A DNA stretch of 64,000 nucleotides from the NCBI GenBank assembly GCA_034666985.1, contig JAXDKS010000003.1, forward strand, positions 1-64,000, written 5' to 3'. The translations under genes and the position numbers were made by a program. Of this stretch, positions 24,400-32,840 are shown piece after piece (positions within the stretch are counted from its first letter, which is position 1; each line of letters opens with the position of its first letter). The notes under the pieces were generated by a model, which did not search any database, was not told the origin of the DNA, and saw only the letters and a program-made list of their open reading frames with translations. This DNA is from DATARR01 sp034666985 (GTDB lineage Bacteria > Acidobacteriota > Thermoanaerobaculia > Multivoradales > UBA5704).

Positions 24400-24699
24400 T
24401 TACGGACCACATTCATCACACCAGAAGGTTCCAGTTTCCTGGCACGCCACGAAGCAATTCTGCTGTGAGGAGCAATTGCCAGAGCTAGAGGAACAGCTGA
24501 TAACCAGGTGCTGGCTGCGGCAGAATGTGGATACGGTGCAGCTTGTCGCAGCTTTGGGTGGCTGGAGCGCATCGGCTGGAGGAAGCGCAAAGATTGCGCT
24601 TCTCAGGGAGGCAAGCTCTTTATCCGAGGGCGACGAATCGGCGAACGCCACAGTGCTGAGAGCCAGCAGCAAGCAGAGTAACAGAGCCTTCTTTTTCAT
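24400..24699 (-). CDS. Small secreted Cys-rich protein
   Basis: 99 residues from ATG 24699, preceded by TAGGAGAAC. Signal peptide MKKKALLLCLLLALSTVAFA, a charged propeptide-like part DSSPSDKELASLRSAIF, then a tail with eight Cys (TSC, FC, SC, NC, NC, AC, WC, EC) ending CDECGP. It runs opposite to the flanking cassette genes. A frame extended upstream to 24783 was rejected because it places residues before the signal peptide. Function unknown; exported disulfide-rich peptide is the best description. Confidence 0.7.
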   Translation of the reverse strand: MKKKALLLCLLLALSTVAFADSSPSDKELASLRSAIFALPPADALQPPKAATSCTVSTFCRSQHLVISCSSSSGNCSSQQNCFVACQETGTFWCDECGP

Positions 24700-24832
24700 C
24701 ACGAGTTCTCCTAAGAAGACCGAGCGTTGAATATCAACGAGGTCAGGGACGGGATCTATACTTGATCTCCCTAGCAAATGCAATATCTCGCTCTCCTGAG
24801 TCCTCCAGCCTTCGTCGGGGAATCCATCCGGG

Positions 24833-24903
24833 GGCCAACTTAGCGCCTAGCAAGAAAGGTGTCCGATCCATGGTGACGCGGCGCGTTTAAGGCCGAGTTG
24901 GCC
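24833..24903 (+). other. attC-like integron recombination site (weak)
   Basis: GGCCAACT (24833-24840) and AGTTGGCC (24896-24903) are perfect complements 55 nt apart, with an inner GCGCC/GGCGC stem. The outer boxes are as expected, but the hairpin arms are poor. It marks the end of the unit containing the reversed Cys-rich gene. Confidence 0.45.
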
Positions 24904-25154
24904 TGCCGACGTTTCTACCCCGGCGCTTGGTGGAGCCCGCGTGGTCTAAGATCATGATCATGGCCCGCAACCGGCTTCACCCCTTGCTACGTCGGTGAAG
25001 CTCTCCGAGACAGGCAGCTTGGTGCCTCCGCTTCGCTGCGGCACCAAGCTGACTTAGCGGTCTACCCTTCGGGCCAGAAGAGGTGTAGCATTTCGGAAGG
25101 GGAATCTAGCTCTGGGGGGGCAGCATCGTCGCGATCTACTTCGAATAGCGGCGA

Positions 25155-25276
25155 ACCCAACCCCTGCATCGGACGCCTGAGCTCGCATCGACCAGTAGCG
25201 GCCTGCGAGCGTCCGCGGCTTCGAGATTCCCTTGAGGCCTTTCAGCAGGCGCACGCTGAGGGGCCAACCGTTAGGC
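25155..25276 (+). other. attC-like integron recombination site
   Basis: Inverse core ACCCAAC (25155-25161) fits RYYYAAC and core GTTAGGC (25270-25276) fits the common attC core. CGGACGC..CTCGCA (25170-25187) pairs with TGCGAGCGTCCG (25204-25215) around a variable loop. The exact complement GCCTAAC occurs at 25898-25904 after the next gene, which is what the two ends of one inserted cassette look like. Confidence 0.7.
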
Positions 25277-25296
25277 GCACATGAGAGTTGACCATC

Positions 25297-25890
25297 ATGG
25301 CCAATGAACAGGGAGAGAGCCGGGTATCATTCCTTGTTGAGTGCTTCAGGTCGGCTCACGAGGAACTAATCACTCGTATCCGGCAACGAGAGGAGTGGTT
25401 CAAGATAGGGCTGGCGACCCAAATCGTAATCCTTGCGGCAATGAGCGGATTTGAAGTCTTCGGCACGAAGACCTCAGGAACGGTCCCGCCGACTTGGTTG
25501 CCGCTAATATCGATGCCGATATCTATGGTATTTGCGCTGCTATACAGCATTGAAGAGAGGATGGTGGGTCACCTCGCCAGCTATCTCGGTGAGTTACCCA
25601 AGAAAGAGGCTGAAGTTGCAGGGTCCGAGAGCATAATAGACACCTTCAATAGTTCGTCGCAATTAAGGTCTTCTGTTCCAGGTACGCTAAATTATCGATG
25701 TGCTACTAACATCCTGGCCTTCATTGTTGTTCCCTTTATCGTGACGATATGGTCGCCTCCATCACGTTCTCATCTCGAGCGGATAATCTGGTTCTTTGAT
25801 CTAGGGCTGATTCTTCCTATTCTTTTCGTCATAATTGCTTCATGGCGTTATAGGCTGAGCATCGTGAGGCACGGAGTAAGCCGGCAATGA
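25297..25890 (+). CDS. Four-helix membrane protein (cassette ORF)
   Basis: 197 residues from ATG 25297 (an in-frame TTG at 25288 is possible). A cytoplasmic-looking N-terminal helix FLVECFRSAHEELITRIRQREEWF leads to two membrane segments (about 40-58 and 68-86), an IEERMVGHLASYLGELPKKEAE linker and two further segments (about 135-155 and 163-183). No enzyme motif. It fills a cassette bounded by GTTAGGC 20 bp upstream and GCCTAAC 8 bp downstream. I do not recognise the family; the layout resembles the small membrane effectors found with signalling systems, without proof. Confidence 0.72.
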   Translation: MANEQGESRVSFLVECFRSAHEELITRIRQREEWFKIGLATQIVILAAMSGFEVFGTKTSGTVPPTWLPLISMPISMVFALLYSIEERMVGHLASYLGELPKKEAEVAGSESIIDTFNSSSQLRSSVPGTLNYRCATNILAFIVVPFIVTIWSPPSRSHLERIIWFFDLGLILPILFVIIASWRYRLSIVRHGVSRQ

Positions 25891-25897
25891 GGTATTC

Positions 25898-25904
25898 GCC
25901 TAAC
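25898..25904 (+). other. Inverse core of a truncated attC site (GCCTAAC)
   Basis: Eight bases after the membrane protein stop; complementary to the core at 25270-25276. No matching core GTTRRRY follows before the chloride-channel gene, so this last attC site is incomplete and marks the right edge of the cassette cluster. Confidence 0.55.
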
Positions 25905-25990
25905 ACTGGCGCAGGGAGAGAAGGGAGCCAGGGTCTTCGAGGGCTGGCACCTTACCTGCCAGACCTGGCCGCGGCAGCCTTGAGAGCTCT

Positions 25991-27958
25991 TTAAGACTCG
26001 ACTCCCCGCTCGCGCAGGTTCTCTTCCTGGAAAAGCCGCACCCGCGCCCGCATGATGCCGGCGCGGCCCAGATATCCCAGCAAGCGGCGACGGTCTTGCC
26101 GATCGACGACCGGCAGCCGGCCGATGTCGTGCGCCAACATGCGCGCCACGGCGTCGCGCAGGAGCTCGTCGGGATAGGCGACGATCAGGTCCCGCGTGCC
26201 GGCCTCCAGCACGCTCGCGGCTCGCCCCTGCTCGCTCTCCATCGCCCGCATCAGATCGCTGCGAGTGATGATCCCCGCCAACTCGCCTCGCGCGTCGACG
26301 ATGGGGATACCCTGGCGGCCGGTCAGAGCCGGGTCGCCGGCGGCGATGCGGGCGGACAGCTCGGCCACCGTCATCGTCGTCGGGATGGTCACGACGCCGC
26401 GATCCATGACCTCGGCGATGCGGTGGACCTCGAAAGGATCGACGCTGTACTCACGTACCAGGTGATGGCCGCGCCGGGCGAGCTTCTCGGTGAGGATCGA
26501 GCGGCGCAGCAGCAGGACGGTCGTGCCGTGCGCCATGACCGTTCCCACCAGCAGGGCCGGCAGCACGTTCCAATCGTGAGTGAGCTCGACGGTGAAGAGG
26601 ATCGCCGTCAGCGGAGACCGCATCGTGCCGCCCATCATCGCCGACATGCTGACCATGGCCCACAGCCCGGTATCGCCGACCGGAATCAGCCCTGATTCCA
26701 AGACTCCCAGACCGCCGCCCATGATGAGGAGCGGCGCGAGCACGCCTCCCGAAGTGCCCGACCCCAGGGCCACGGCCCAGACCACGGCTTTGAGGAAGAG
26801 CAGCGACGCAGCCGAGACGCCAGTGAGATGTCCGGCGAGCAGATCCTGAATGGTGTCGTAACCTACCCCCAGCACGCGCCGGTCGAGCAGGCCGCCGACG
26901 CCTACCGCCAGGCCGCCGAGGATCGGCCACCACATCCAGTGCACCGGCAGCTTGGCGAAGAGGTCCTCGCAGGCGTAGATGAGAGCGGTCAACAACCCCG
27001 ACGCCAAACCGGCCAGCAGTCCGACGGCGACGGCGAATCCAAGCGTCTCGGCCCCCAGGACGGCATGGCCGGGGACCGGGAAGATCGGCCCGGCGCCGAG
27101 CAACGGCACCCGCACCACCGCCGCGACGACCGAGGCGACTGCCACCGGGATGAAGCTGCGCGGCTTCCACTCGAACAGCAGCAGCTCGACGGCCAGCAAC
27201 ACCGCCGCCATCGGCGTGGCAAAGATGGCCGCCATGCCGCCGGCGGCGCCGGCGACCAGCAGCGTCTTACGCTCCGCCGAAGAGAGATGGAAGAGCTGGG
27301 CGACCAGCGAGCCCACGGCGCCGCCGGTCATGATGATGGGCCCCTCGGCGCCGAACGGGCCGCCGGTGCCGATGGAGAGCGCCGAGGAGACCGGCTTGAG
27401 CACCGCGACCTTGGGCTCGACGCGGCTCCGGCCGATGAGGATGGCTTCCAGCGCCTCGGGGATACCGTGGCCGCGGATCTTCTCGGAGCCGTAGCGCGCC
27501 ATCAGGCCGATCACCAAGCCGCCGATCGCCGGCACCAGCACCGCCCAACCCCCCAGGTGATGGCCGGCCGGCGACACGAATTGGGAGGAGAAGCGCTGGT
27601 AGTAGGCGAGGTTCGTGATGACCGCGATCAGCCAGACCAGCGCGTAGGCAACCAGCGCCGCCGCCACGCCGATTCCCAAGGCCAAGCCGGAGAGCACCAG
27701 GACGCGGCGGTCGGTGCTGAAGTCCGCCAGCTCGTCTCGTTGCTGATGCGGCTTCGGGTGAGAGAGCTCGTCGGTCTGAGCGTACACGGAATCCTCGCGC
27801 AGGGACAACGCCGCTTCTATTGCGGCGCGAACTATCGTAGCACGATGTTCCTCATGCGCTACACTGAACCATGGACGGCGATCTGGCCGCCGCTGGGGGA
27901 GCACACCCTCCAGCAGCTCACTGCGGCCCACCTCGCGCAGTGCCCTCACCAGTGCCAC
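25991..27958 (-). CDS. CLC-type chloride channel/transporter with CBS pair
   Basis: Up to 655 residues; homology begins near STDRRVLVLSGLALGIG, and a start nearer 27785 is likely because the first 60 residues look unlike channel sequence. CLC signatures: GSEKIRGHGIPEALE, GPFGAEGPIIMTGGAVGS (with the gating Glu of GxEGP), GLASGLLTAL and a later GSGTSGGVLAPLLIMGGGLG. About ten membrane helices. The C-terminal 120 residues form two CBS domains (IPIVDARGELAGIITRSDLMRAM and HDIGRLPVVDRQDRRRLLGYL) for nucleotide sensing. It exchanges or conducts Cl- across the inner membrane. Back to chromosomal-style high GC. Confidence 0.9.
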   Translation of the reverse strand: MALVRALREVGRSELLEGVLPQRRPDRRPWFSVAHEEHRATIVRAAIEAALSLREDSVYAQTDELSHPKPHQQRDELADFSTDRRVLVLSGLALGIGVAAALVAYALVWLIAVITNLAYYQRFSSQFVSPAGHHLGGWAVLVPAIGGLVIGLMARYGSEKIRGHGIPEALEAILIGRSRVEPKVAVLKPVSSALSIGTGGPFGAEGPIIMTGGAVGSLVAQLFHLSSAERKTLLVAGAAGGMAAIFATPMAAVLLAVELLLFEWKPRSFIPVAVASVVAAVVRVPLLGAGPIFPVPGHAVLGAETLGFAVAVGLLAGLASGLLTALIYACEDLFAKLPVHWMWWPILGGLAVGVGGLLDRRVLGVGYDTIQDLLAGHLTGVSAASLLFLKAVVWAVALGSGTSGGVLAPLLIMGGGLGVLESGLIPVGDTGLWAMVSMSAMMGGTMRSPLTAILFTVELTHDWNVLPALLVGTVMAHGTTVLLLRRSILTEKLARRGHHLVREYSVDPFEVHRIAEVMDRGVVTIPTTMTVAELSARIAAGDPALTGRQGIPIVDARGELAGIITRSDLMRAMESEQGRAASVLEAGTRDLIVAYPDELLRDAVARMLAHDIGRLPVVDRQDRRRLLGYLGRAGIMRARVRLFQEENLRERGVES

Positions 27959-28133
27959 CCTAAAGAATAGAAGTCACTAAATATATTGCGTCCGGGCGCC
28001 CGTTGATCCAGTGGAAGCCCCGGGTCGCGAGTTTCTTGAAATCTTTGACACTTATTCGGGCTGACGTTCTTTTAGCTTGCAGTAGCCGTGAATCAGGGAT
28101 ATCCTGCGTTTCCTTTACCGGAGGACGATCCCA

Positions 28134-29075
28134 ATGCCTGGAACCCGACTTACGATGCCGCTCGTCGCCCCGCCTCAGTACGACCTCTCGCTGGCCCGGA
28201 CCTGCTCGTTCCTAGTCAATGTCGGGTCCAATATGGGCGATCAATTCGCCAATTGGCGGGCGGCCAATCCTAAGTTGCCTGCCACCGACTTCACCAGCGC
28301 CTGGATTCCAAAGGACAACTGTCCCATTACCAGCAGCGACCACTCTCTGAATGACTACTACATCGCAAACCTCATCTTTGGAACCATTGCCTACAAAGCG
28401 ACGACTGAGCCCTTCGCCTTCACCGCCGTCTCCAAGCTCGACGTCAGGGCTGCTTTCCTGGTCTTCCGCGGCACCAAGACGGTCGCCGATCTCCACGTCG
28501 ACGCCGATCACTCGCAGACCGGCTACCTTTCGCCCTTCGGCGATGTGTGGGGCAAAGTCGACAAAGGTTTCTTTGACCTGTTCAAGACCATGGAGCCGTC
28601 AGTGGCCGCGGTGCTGCTGGCGTTATTTGCGGCTGGGCCGGCTGCTCAGCGCAGCCTGGTGATCACCGGCCACAGCCTCGGCTCGGCGCTGGCCACTCTG
28701 ACAGTGCCGCTCGCCGTCAGCCTGGCCCGTAGGTACGGCGCTAAGGTGCAGCAGTACAACCAGGCCAGCCCGCGCGTCGGCGATCCCAAATTTGCGGCCC
28801 ACTTCAACGCGCTCGAAGCTCCCACCTACCGGCTGGTCAACATCGAAGACGTGGTGCCGACGGTCCCCGATCCGGAATCTAAGACCATCCTGGGAACGGC
28901 CGATTATCAACATGTCGGCTCGCAGGCCAGCTTCAGCGCGCAATACCTCTCGATACCCAACAATCACAACCCCTGCTGCTCCTATTCCTACGCACTCTAC
29001 AACCCGGAAGAGCCGTTCAATCCCACACCCGGCAACTGCTTCTCCGCGAGTGAGGTCTTGGCTCCACCAGAATAG
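28134..29075 (+). CDS. Lipase class 3 family protein
   Basis: 313 residues from ATG 28134, 9 nt after GGAGGAC. The fungal lipase-like fold has AAFLVFRGTKTVADLHVDAD, the nucleophile elbow SLVITGHSLGSALATLT (Ser in GHSLG), the acid in YRLVNIEDVVPTVPD and a His in NNHNPCCSYSYAL. No signal peptide visible, so its location is unclear. Mid-GC. Single gene, followed by an inverted-repeat terminator-like motif. Confidence 0.85.
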   Translation: MPGTRLTMPLVAPPQYDLSLARTCSFLVNVGSNMGDQFANWRAANPKLPATDFTSAWIPKDNCPITSSDHSLNDYYIANLIFGTIAYKATTEPFAFTAVSKLDVRAAFLVFRGTKTVADLHVDADHSQTGYLSPFGDVWGKVDKGFFDLFKTMEPSVAAVLLALFAAGPAAQRSLVITGHSLGSALATLTVPLAVSLARRYGAKVQQYNQASPRVGDPKFAAHFNALEAPTYRLVNIEDVVPTVPDPESKTILGTADYQHVGSQASFSAQYLSIPNNHNPCCSYSYALYNPEEPFNPTPGNCFSASEVLAPPE

Positions 29076-29136
29076 TTGCCGCCGGAGATAGTGCCCTTCA
29101 ATAGGTCTCTACACCTATTCTGGACACCTATTCTGG
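29067..29136 (+). terminator. Inverted repeat with tandem arm after the lipase gene
   Basis: CCAGAATAG (29067-29075, including the lipase stop codon) is complementary to CTATTCTGG, which occurs twice in tandem (29115-29123 and 29128-29136, a 13-nt repeat). Two alternative stems are possible. No T-run follows. Confidence 0.4.
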
Positions 29137-29291
29137 CAGCTCGACCACCGTCTCGACAGTGAACGGTGGGATCTTATTGGCTCTGGTCCAGACCTCTTGA
29201 TGGGAGAAGTAGAAAGCTTGGGGAAGGGCCAGAGCAGGGCCGCCTGGGACCGCCTAACAGGAGAAGGCCCCGTTTCCAGTTAGACTGTGAC

Positions 29292-30044
29292 ATGGACATT
29301 CAAGACTACCTCGACCGGATCGGCTACCGTGGCCCGCTGACCGTCACGGCCGAGACCTTGCGCGCGCTGCAGGTAGCCCACCTCCAGACGGTCCCCTTCG
29401 AGAACCTCAGCATCCACGCCCGCCAGCCGATCGTCCTCGACGACGAAGCCCTGTTCGACAAGGTGGTGGTGCGGCGGCGCGGCGGCTTCTGCTACGAGCT
29501 CAACGGGCTGTTCGCGGCCCTGCTGCGCGCCCTCGGGTTTCAGGTCACCATGCTCTCGGCCGGCGTGGCGAGGGCGGACGGCACCTTCAGCCCGGAGCTC
29601 GATCACATGGCGCTCCTGGTCAGTCTCGAGGAGCGCTGGCTCGCGGACGTCGGCTTCGGGGATTCATTCCGCGATCCGCTACTGCTGGACGAAAGGGGAG
29701 AGCAGCCGGAGGGCCTGCGAGCGTTCCGGATCGACGAGGACGGTGATCATCTCCTCCTCCTAAGGCGGGACGGCGCCGAAGAGCCTTGGCAGCCACAGTA
29801 CCGCTTCACCTTGCAACCGTACGAGTATGCGGACTACGCCGGGATGTGCCGCTACCATCAGACCTCGCCGGAGTCGCACTTCACCCAGCGGACGGTCTGC
29901 TCCCTGGCCACGCCGGAAGGGCGCGTCACCTTGAGCGGAATGAGACTGATCACCACCCGCGCCGGCGAGCGGCACGAGAGAGTCCTGGAGAGCGAAGAGG
30001 AGCGCGCGGCCCTTCTCCGCGAGTTGTTCGGCGTCGTGGTGTGA
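29292..30044 (+). CDS. Arylamine N-acetyltransferase
   Basis: 250 residues from ATG 29292 (MDIQDYLDRIGYRGPL), the usual start region for the family. The triad is visible: Cys in RRRGGFCYELNGLFAALL, His in ELDHMALLV, Asp in WLADVGFGDSFRDPL. It acetylates arylamines and hydrazines with acetyl-CoA in the cytoplasm. Length matches the family (about 250-280). An upstream in-frame start at 29166 would add residues with no family match. Confidence 0.93.
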   Translation: MDIQDYLDRIGYRGPLTVTAETLRALQVAHLQTVPFENLSIHARQPIVLDDEALFDKVVVRRRGGFCYELNGLFAALLRALGFQVTMLSAGVARADGTFSPELDHMALLVSLEERWLADVGFGDSFRDPLLLDERGEQPEGLRAFRIDEDGDHLLLLRRDGAEEPWQPQYRFTLQPYEYADYAGMCRYHQTSPESHFTQRTVCSLATPEGRVTLSGMRLITTRAGERHERVLESEEERAALLRELFGVVV

Positions 30045-30085
30045 TCGACAATTTTCAGGCTTGCCCGTTTAGGTAGAGGAGCTCC

Positions 30086-30634
30086 ATGCGAGAGGTTGCA
30101 CCCGAACCTGAGCTTGCCGCCTTGTTGGCCAAGTACGACGCCAACGGAGGCGTAATGGACTACATCTTCCTCGAAGCCGAGACCGAGTGCCCGCGGGAGC
30201 AACTTCATCGGTCTGCCGCTCTCGCTGGGATGGCCGCCATCGATCGCCGCATCGAGCACTGGGTCCGGTGGGATGAGGCGAAGCTGACCGGGGAGCGGGT
30301 TCCCTTTCCAGTGTTCTGGGGAACCGATGACGTGGAGCCGAAGCCGCTCCGGGACAACGCCTGGTCGATCCCAAATGTGGACGGGTACAAGGCGGCGTTC
30401 TTCCACCCGCCGCACAGTCTCCAGGCCTCCGCAAAGGAGACGGCAGAGTTATTCGCTGGCATCAACCGGCACGTCCTTGGTGATGTACCGGAGCTGGCCG
30501 AGATCTTCTCCTGGTCGACGGACTGGTCGAACTACTTCGATGAGGGCCACGAGTGGTGGGGCGCGTTCTTCTGGACGATCCGCGCTGCTGGTATGGGGCG
30601 TTTTGTGGTGGTTGGGGCCTCGGCAAGCGATTGA
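30086..30634 (+). CDS. Conserved hypothetical protein, 182 aa
   Basis: ATG 30086 follows GTAGAGGAGCTCC, a good ribosome binding site. Soluble, acidic, rich in Trp (YFDEGHEWWGAFFWTI). No motif recognised; the segment VPFPVFWGTDDVEPKPLRDNAWSIPNVDGYKAAFFHPPHSL looks like a compact globular domain. It is 41 bp after the acetyltransferase stop and may be co-transcribed with it. It ends just before a duplicated piece of the sbcD locus. Confidence 0.6.
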   Translation: MREVAPEPELAALLAKYDANGGVMDYIFLEAETECPREQLHRSAALAGMAAIDRRIEHWVRWDEAKLTGERVPFPVFWGTDDVEPKPLRDNAWSIPNVDGYKAAFFHPPHSLQASAKETAELFAGINRHVLGDVPELAEIFSWSTDWSNYFDEGHEWWGAFFWTIRAAGMGRFVVVGASASD

Positions 30635-30659
30635 GGTGGTCGCGCCTGACCAGCGCAGA

Positions 30660-30727
30660 GATCCTGTAGACTGCCCCGCCAGGAGCACCGCTTTCGAAAG
30701 GCAATCCATCGGTCTCGTCCTCCACGC
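30660..30727 (+). pseudogene. Internally deleted fragment of the sbcD locus
   Basis: 30660-30690 matches 33000-33030 (sequence upstream of sbcD) and 30693-30724 matches 33217-33248 (inside sbcD, encoding ERESIDLVLHT). About 185 bp between the two parts is missing. It abuts the stop codon of the CPBP protease gene on the other strand. It is a scar from a partial duplication of the sbcDC region. Confidence 0.75.
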
Positions 30728-30730
30728 ATC

Positions 30731-31549
30731 TCACGCTAGCCAGTGCTCGACGATGGGCCGCACGACGTGCACGATGATGTCGATCACGAAATGGGAGAGG
30801 ATCGCCGCCTCGAGGCCGCGGCGTATATAGAGCCAGCCAAAGGCGAGGCCCGCGGGCAGGATGATCAGCACCGTTCTCAGGGCGACGATCTCCGGCACGG
30901 TCGCGGCGAAGAGCTGCTCGTTGCTGATGTGATACCAGCCGAAGAAGAGCGACGTGGCCAGGGTGGCGACCCAGAGCGCGACCCAGCGCCCGCGGCCCTC
31001 GTCCCGGACGCGGAAGAGCTTCATCCCCAGCCAGGCGACGAGCGAGAGCAGGAAGAGACGATCGACGATCTCTTCAGCGAATGGAGCCCAGAAGCTCGCG
31101 AGTCCGCTGCGCCACCAGGCGACGTTGATGCGGGCATGGATCTCGGGTGCTGGAAACTCGAAGCCGAAGCCGTGCCGGAAGATGGCGTCGATGCCGAAGG
31201 CGATGAGCGCCGTGACCGTGGCCCAGAAGAGCGCCGGCCGCACGATCGACGTCCACGGCTCGGCCGGCCGTGGCCCACCGTCGAGCCAGCTCTCGAGGTA
31301 GGGTGCGCCGAGGCCGATCCGGCGCGCCACCAGAAGGCCGAGGCCCGCGGCGGGAGCGAGGATCACGAGGTTTTGAAGGATCTGGGACAGCACGAGCCGG
31401 CCCAGCGACATCGGTATGGGCGGCTGTGGCACGGGAGAGATCGCCAGCAAGCCAAAGAGATAGGGGAGGATGAGCGGCGCGGTGAGCGTGCCGGCGGCCG
31501 TCAGAACAGCGAACGTCCGCCAGGGGTAGGGACGAGGTACGGCAGTCAT
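30731..31549 (-). CDS. CPBP family intramembrane metalloprotease (CAAX-like)
   Basis: 272 residues from ATG 31549 after GGAGGTGACG. About eight hydrophobic segments. Catalytic motifs of the ABI/CPBP family: FWAPFAEEIVDRLFLLSLV (EExxxR with V-D in the middle), LATSLFFGWYHISN (FxxxH) and AAILSHFVIDIIVHVV (HxxxD). Such membrane proteases cleave prenylated proteins or peptides, and some act in bacteriocin maturation or immunity. No partner gene is adjacent. The gene is isolated between the sbcD-like scar and the 21-nt array. Confidence 0.87.
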   Translation of the reverse strand: MTAVPRPYPWRTFAVLTAAGTLTAPLILPYLFGLLAISPVPQPPIPMSLGRLVLSQILQNLVILAPAAGLGLLVARRIGLGAPYLESWLDGGPRPAEPWTSIVRPALFWATVTALIAFGIDAIFRHGFGFEFPAPEIHARINVAWWRSGLASFWAPFAEEIVDRLFLLSLVAWLGMKLFRVRDEGRGRWVALWVATLATSLFFGWYHISNEQLFAATVPEIVALRTVLIILPAGLAFGWLYIRRGLEAAILSHFVIDIIVHVVRPIVEHWLA

Positions 31550-31715
31550 GGCGTCACCTCCAGCAGCAGCAGACGGATGGCGCTCGCTTTCATGACATTC
31601 CTCCTTAAAGGTGTGAGCATGTTAGCATGTCGGGAGCGCCATGTCTACGAGAAGTGAAAATTTCTTGACCCTCTCTTGGAAGAGATTGAAGTGCGAAGCT
31701 CTGGGACACCCTCGA

Positions 31716-32098
31716 TACACCTATTTCAGAGGAAAAAGTGTAAGACGGCCGCCTCTATACACAGTTTCTGAGAGGATACGTGTAAGAGACGGTCCAAAGT
31801 CGTGGTCACAGGGTGGGCGATACACTCCCCCGCCCAAAAAAAGTGGCAAAACAGGAACGCCATACACAAATATTTGGTCTGGACGTGTATAGACGCTGGA
31901 AAAGTGGATCGGCAAGGCCGGTTATACACGTTCAAGATGGAAAAGGGTGTATGAATAGAGCCATAAAGTGTAGAGATGCGTGGAATTGGTGTAAGGAAAC
32001 GGGGGAGATACGAGGGGGCGCGGGCGGGGGGTGTATCCCGGCGGCAGGGGAGTGTATTTTCGGGGTTGGGATGCAGAGCTTGGTGGGGATTGGGTGTA
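31716..32098. repeat. 21-nt-register array of TACAC and GTGTA motifs
   Basis: TACAC at 31716, 31758, 31821, 31863 and 31925; GTGTA at 31738, 31780, 31885, 31947, 31968, 31989, 32031, 32052 and 32094; GTGG variants at 31802, 31843 and 31904. All steps are 19-22 nt or a multiple of 21. Four exact TACAC-N17-GTGTA inverted pairs (31716-31742, 31758-31784, 31863-31889, 31925-31951) and one near pair (31821-31847) stand out. The sequence between motifs is not conserved. Composition shifts from AT-rich to GC-rich from left to right. Function unknown. Confidence 0.85.
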
Positions 32099-32371
32099 GA
32101 GCCCAGCGCGCTCGTCGAGGCGCCCTCGGCGAGCTCCTCCGGACGGCCAACGAAAACACTCACCGGGAGCTCCACGAGAGACAAACTCGCCGGGGACGCC
32201 GCCGGAGAAGAACGCCTCCGGGCGTGCATCGCAGCCGTCGAAGAGGAGCTGCGGCAACGATTCGTGCAGGTGTTGAGTGGAGGGGACTGAGCGGCAGCGC
32301 GGCGAATTCCGACTGTAGGTGAAGGCAAAGGTTGCATATCACCGGCAACGACGATCGCTCCGGTGGCGACC
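32099..32371. other. Intergenic stretch; possible degraded coding sequence
   Basis: One plus-strand frame reads DKLAGDAAGEERLRACIAAVEEELRQRFVQVLSGGD to a stop at 32288-32290, which is protein-like, but it has no start of its own: the open frame continues back into the array. Possibly the end of a destroyed gene. Confidence 0.3.
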
Positions 32372-32602
32372 TCATTGAGCCGGACCAAGGATTTTGCGCA
32401 GGAGCCGATCGAACTCGGGAATCCTCTCCGGTGCGTCTCGAGTCGCAAGGACCGTGGCATCGATATCGACCGTCTAGCGAGCGACTCCGTGAGCGATGAC
32501 CGCAATTCCCCCAATCACCATACCGGGAGCTTCGATCCGCTGGAGAGCTTCCTTCAGGTCGCCAAGAGTCTTACGGATTCTCTGGCTTGGCCGCTTTGCC
32601 AT
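32372..32602 (-). pseudogene. Nucleotidyltransferase-like (MNT/AbiEii-type) fragment with internal stop
   Basis: From ATG 32602: MAKRPSQRIRKTLGDLKEAL, then QRIEAPGMVIGGIAVIAHGVAR, TAG (32476-32474), TVDIDATVLATRDAPERIPEF, DRLLRKILGPAQ, stop. GGIAVIAHG..R.T.DIDAT is the Pol-beta-type nucleotidyltransferase signature (GG/S plus DxD). The in-frame TAG sits just before the catalytic DxD, and the protein is cut off soon after. It overlaps the end of the 89-aa gene by 32 nt, so they were once an operon. Confidence 0.65.
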
Positions 32603-32840
32603 GGGCTTGATAGAAACGGCGGACGCGGACCCAACGCGCCCGTGCCAGTTCGTTGTCGCGACGGCGAGCTTCGTTTTCGGCGGGAGGCCAGCCGTGCATC
32701 TCGCCGAACAGATCCAACAGCGCCAAGGCCCCCTGGACGGCCGCGGCGGCATCAGGCCCTGCCTTGCGGCGTTCTTCACGCTCCCGCCTCTCAACAGCCT
32801 GCCATCCCCCCACCATGCGCCGCACGTCTTCCGGATTCAT
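32571..32840 (-). CDS. Small hypothetical protein (89 aa), partner of the nucleotidyltransferase remnant
   Basis: ATG 32840: MNPEDVRRMVGGWQAVERRE, then a helical, charged protein with ALALLDLFGEMHGWPPAENEARRRDNELARARWVRVRRFYQAHG. No motif recognised. The tight overlap with the nucleotidyltransferase remnant suggests a former toxin-antitoxin-like or regulatory pair. With the partner broken it may be without function. Confidence 0.6.
   Translation of the reverse strand: MNPEDVRRMVGGWQAVERREREERRKAGPDAAAAVQGALALLDLFGEMHGWPPAENEARRRDNELARARWVRVRRFYQAHGKAAKPENP

Noticed and set aside
27267..27548. Other frames inside the CLC gene
   Set aside because: Shadow frames with Arg/Gly-rich sequence and no start signals.
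30069..30434. Minus-strand frames opposite the 182-residue hypothetical gene
   Set aside because: Basic low-complexity translations; the plus-strand gene has a good ribosome binding site.
31716..32098. CRISPR array or plasmid iteron
   Set aside because: Motifs are only 5 nt, in both orientations, with unconserved 16-17 nt between them. No replication gene, cas gene or AT-rich unwinding region is evident.
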